From JASLDZ01 sp964244065 (GTDB taxonomy: Bacteria > Pseudomonadota > Alphaproteobacteria > Caulobacterales > Caulobacteraceae): a DNA stretch of 20,115 nucleotides. Below, piece by piece: positions 19,403 to 20,115 of this stretch; position 1 is the stretch's first letter, and each line of letters starts with the position of its first letter. The translations under genes and the position numbers were made by a program. The notes under the pieces were generated by a model. That model searched no databases. It saw nothing but the letters and a program-made list of their open reading frames with translations, and was not told the DNA's origin. The stretch covers positions 1 to 20,115 of the forward strand of contig CAXTHH010000023.1 in NCBI GenBank assembly GCA_964244065.1, given 5' to 3'.

Positions 19403-20065
19403 ATGCGAACGCGCGTGAAGGTCTGCGGCATGGCCACGGCCGGGGAGGTGCGCGCGGCCGTCGCCGCGGGCGCCGACGCGGTCGGGCTCGTCGGCGAGAC
19501 GCCCTCGGGCTCCGGCCCGATCACCGACGGGCAGGCGCACGAGGCCGCCCTGGCCTGCCCGCCCGGCGTGACGCCGTTCCTGCTCACCTCGCGGACCGAG
19601 CCGGAAACCATCGCCGCCCACGCGCAGGCGGTGGGGGTGCGCGTGGTGCAGCTGGCGCGTCGCCTCGATCCCGCCACGCACGCGGCCCTGCGCCGCCTCG
19701 AGCCGCGCCTGCGCCTGGTGCAGGCGGTGCAGGTGGAGGACGAGCACGCGCTGGAGCTGGCGCGCGGCTACGGCGTGACCGCCGACGCCCTGCTGCTCGA
19801 CGCCGGCCGGCCCTCCGAGACCGTGGCGGAGCTCGGCGGCGCGGCGCGCACCCACGACTGGAGCGTCAGCCGGCGCATCGCGCAGGAGAGCCGGCTGCCG
19901 ATCTGGCTCGCGGGCGGGCTGACCGCCGCCAACGTGTTCGAGGCCATCGAGGCGGTGAACCCGTTCGGCGTGGACCTCTGCTCCGGCGTGCGCACCGCCA
20001 GCCGGCTGGACGCGCGCAAGCTCAGCGCCGTCTTCGCCGCCGTGCGCACCGCGAAGGGCGGCTAG
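19403..20065 (+). CDS. Phosphoribosylanthranilate isomerase-like protein (divergent TrpF)
   Basis: A 220-residue TIM-barrel protein of the TrpF family, whose members convert N-(5'-phosphoribosyl)anthranilate to CdRP in tryptophan synthesis. The catalytic cysteine C8 is in RTRVKVCGMATAGE, the catalytic aspartate is probably D133 in ADALLLDAG, and the phosphate-binding loops read IWLAGGLTAANVFEAI and GVDLCSGVR. However, after strand 2 it has GLVGETPSGSGPITDG, where ordinary TrpF has a phenylalanine/SPR motif, and the surrounding VTPFLLTSRTEPETIAAHAQ is characteristic of a side branch. It may be a TrpF paralog with altered substrate. ATG 19403 follows GGAGA (19391-19395); a TTG at 19385 is in frame but less likely. 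No trp gene is adjacent in the window. The symbol is left blank because the reaction is not certain. Confidence 0.8.
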   Translation: MRTRVKVCGMATAGEVRAAVAAGADAVGLVGETPSGSGPITDGQAHEAALACPPGVTPFLLTSRTEPETIAAHAQAVGVRVVQLARRLDPATHAALRRLEPRLRLVQAVQVEDEHALELARGYGVTADALLLDAGRPSETVAELGGAARTHDWSVSRRIAQESRLPIWLAGGLTAANVFEAIEAVNPFGVDLCSGVRTASRLDARKLSAVFAAVRTAKGG

Positions 20066-20115
20066 GGCGTGGACTCAACGGCGCGCAACCAGATGCGTGT
20101 TGAGGCGAGGGCGGC

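Overview
The window is about 20 kb of very GC-rich chromosomal DNA from an alphaproteobacterium. The best guess is the order Caulobacterales (Caulobacter/Phenylobacterium relatives). This rests on family resemblance of the proteins (MotB with a KKVKK..GGHHGGAWKVAYADFVTAMMAFF start, bacterial Bpt, the GlnB-GlnA pair), many GTG/TTG starts with 4-nt stop/start overlaps, promoter-like boxes resembling the Caulobacter -10 (GCTANAWC), and a CtrA-like box in front of motB. The genus is inferred, not proven. Almost all of it is core genome. I see no phage, IS element, CRISPR array or island.

Layout, left to right. (1) 1-1260, plus: the 3' part of rpsF, then rpsR and rplI, a ribosomal-protein operon closed by a strong intrinsic terminator. 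(2) 1467-5742, plus: dnaB, then alr-mlaE-mlaF, the last three joined by 4-nt GTGA overlaps. (3) 5896-7101, minus: a Yip1-type membrane protein with a soluble C-terminal domain. (4) 7222-10918, plus: radA, then cvpA-purF joined by an ATGA overlap. (5) 11005-13004, plus: motB, bpt (aminoacyl-tRNA-protein transferase) and a 55-residue Flp/Fap pilin. (6) 13071-14456, minus: tig, convergent with the pilin. (7) 14635-14719, plus: tRNA-Leu(UAG). (8) 14866-17071, minus: an operon of histidine phosphatase, NnrD-type NAD(P)H-hydrate repair enzyme and a 58-residue protein, tied together by TTGA and GTGA overlaps. (9) 17210-19018, plus: glnB-glnA (nitrogen sensing and assimilation). (10) A minus-strand SemiSWEET transporter (19068-19355) and a divergent plus-strand TrpF-like isomerase (19403-20065). 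The last 50 bases hold nothing I recognise. No gene-free stretch exceeds 300 bases; the longest is 1201-1466.

The least ordinary content lies between the genes. Five short inverted-repeat elements sit directly after gene 3' ends. Three (5773-5876, 8610-8713, 14733-14835) are copies of one ~104-bp element with two palindromes (core CCTCGGG-N5-CCCGAGG) around a partly conserved interior; one copy is inverted relative to the other two, and one copy carries base changes that preserve both stems. Two (1262-1356, 2960-3077) belong to a second palindrome family (CCCCGC-GAAG-GCGGGG type, TCCGCTCA edges). They look like REP/REPIN-type dispersed elements and are the strongest candidates here for a poorly described system. 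Most long alternative-frame ORFs are high-GC shadows of the genes listed.
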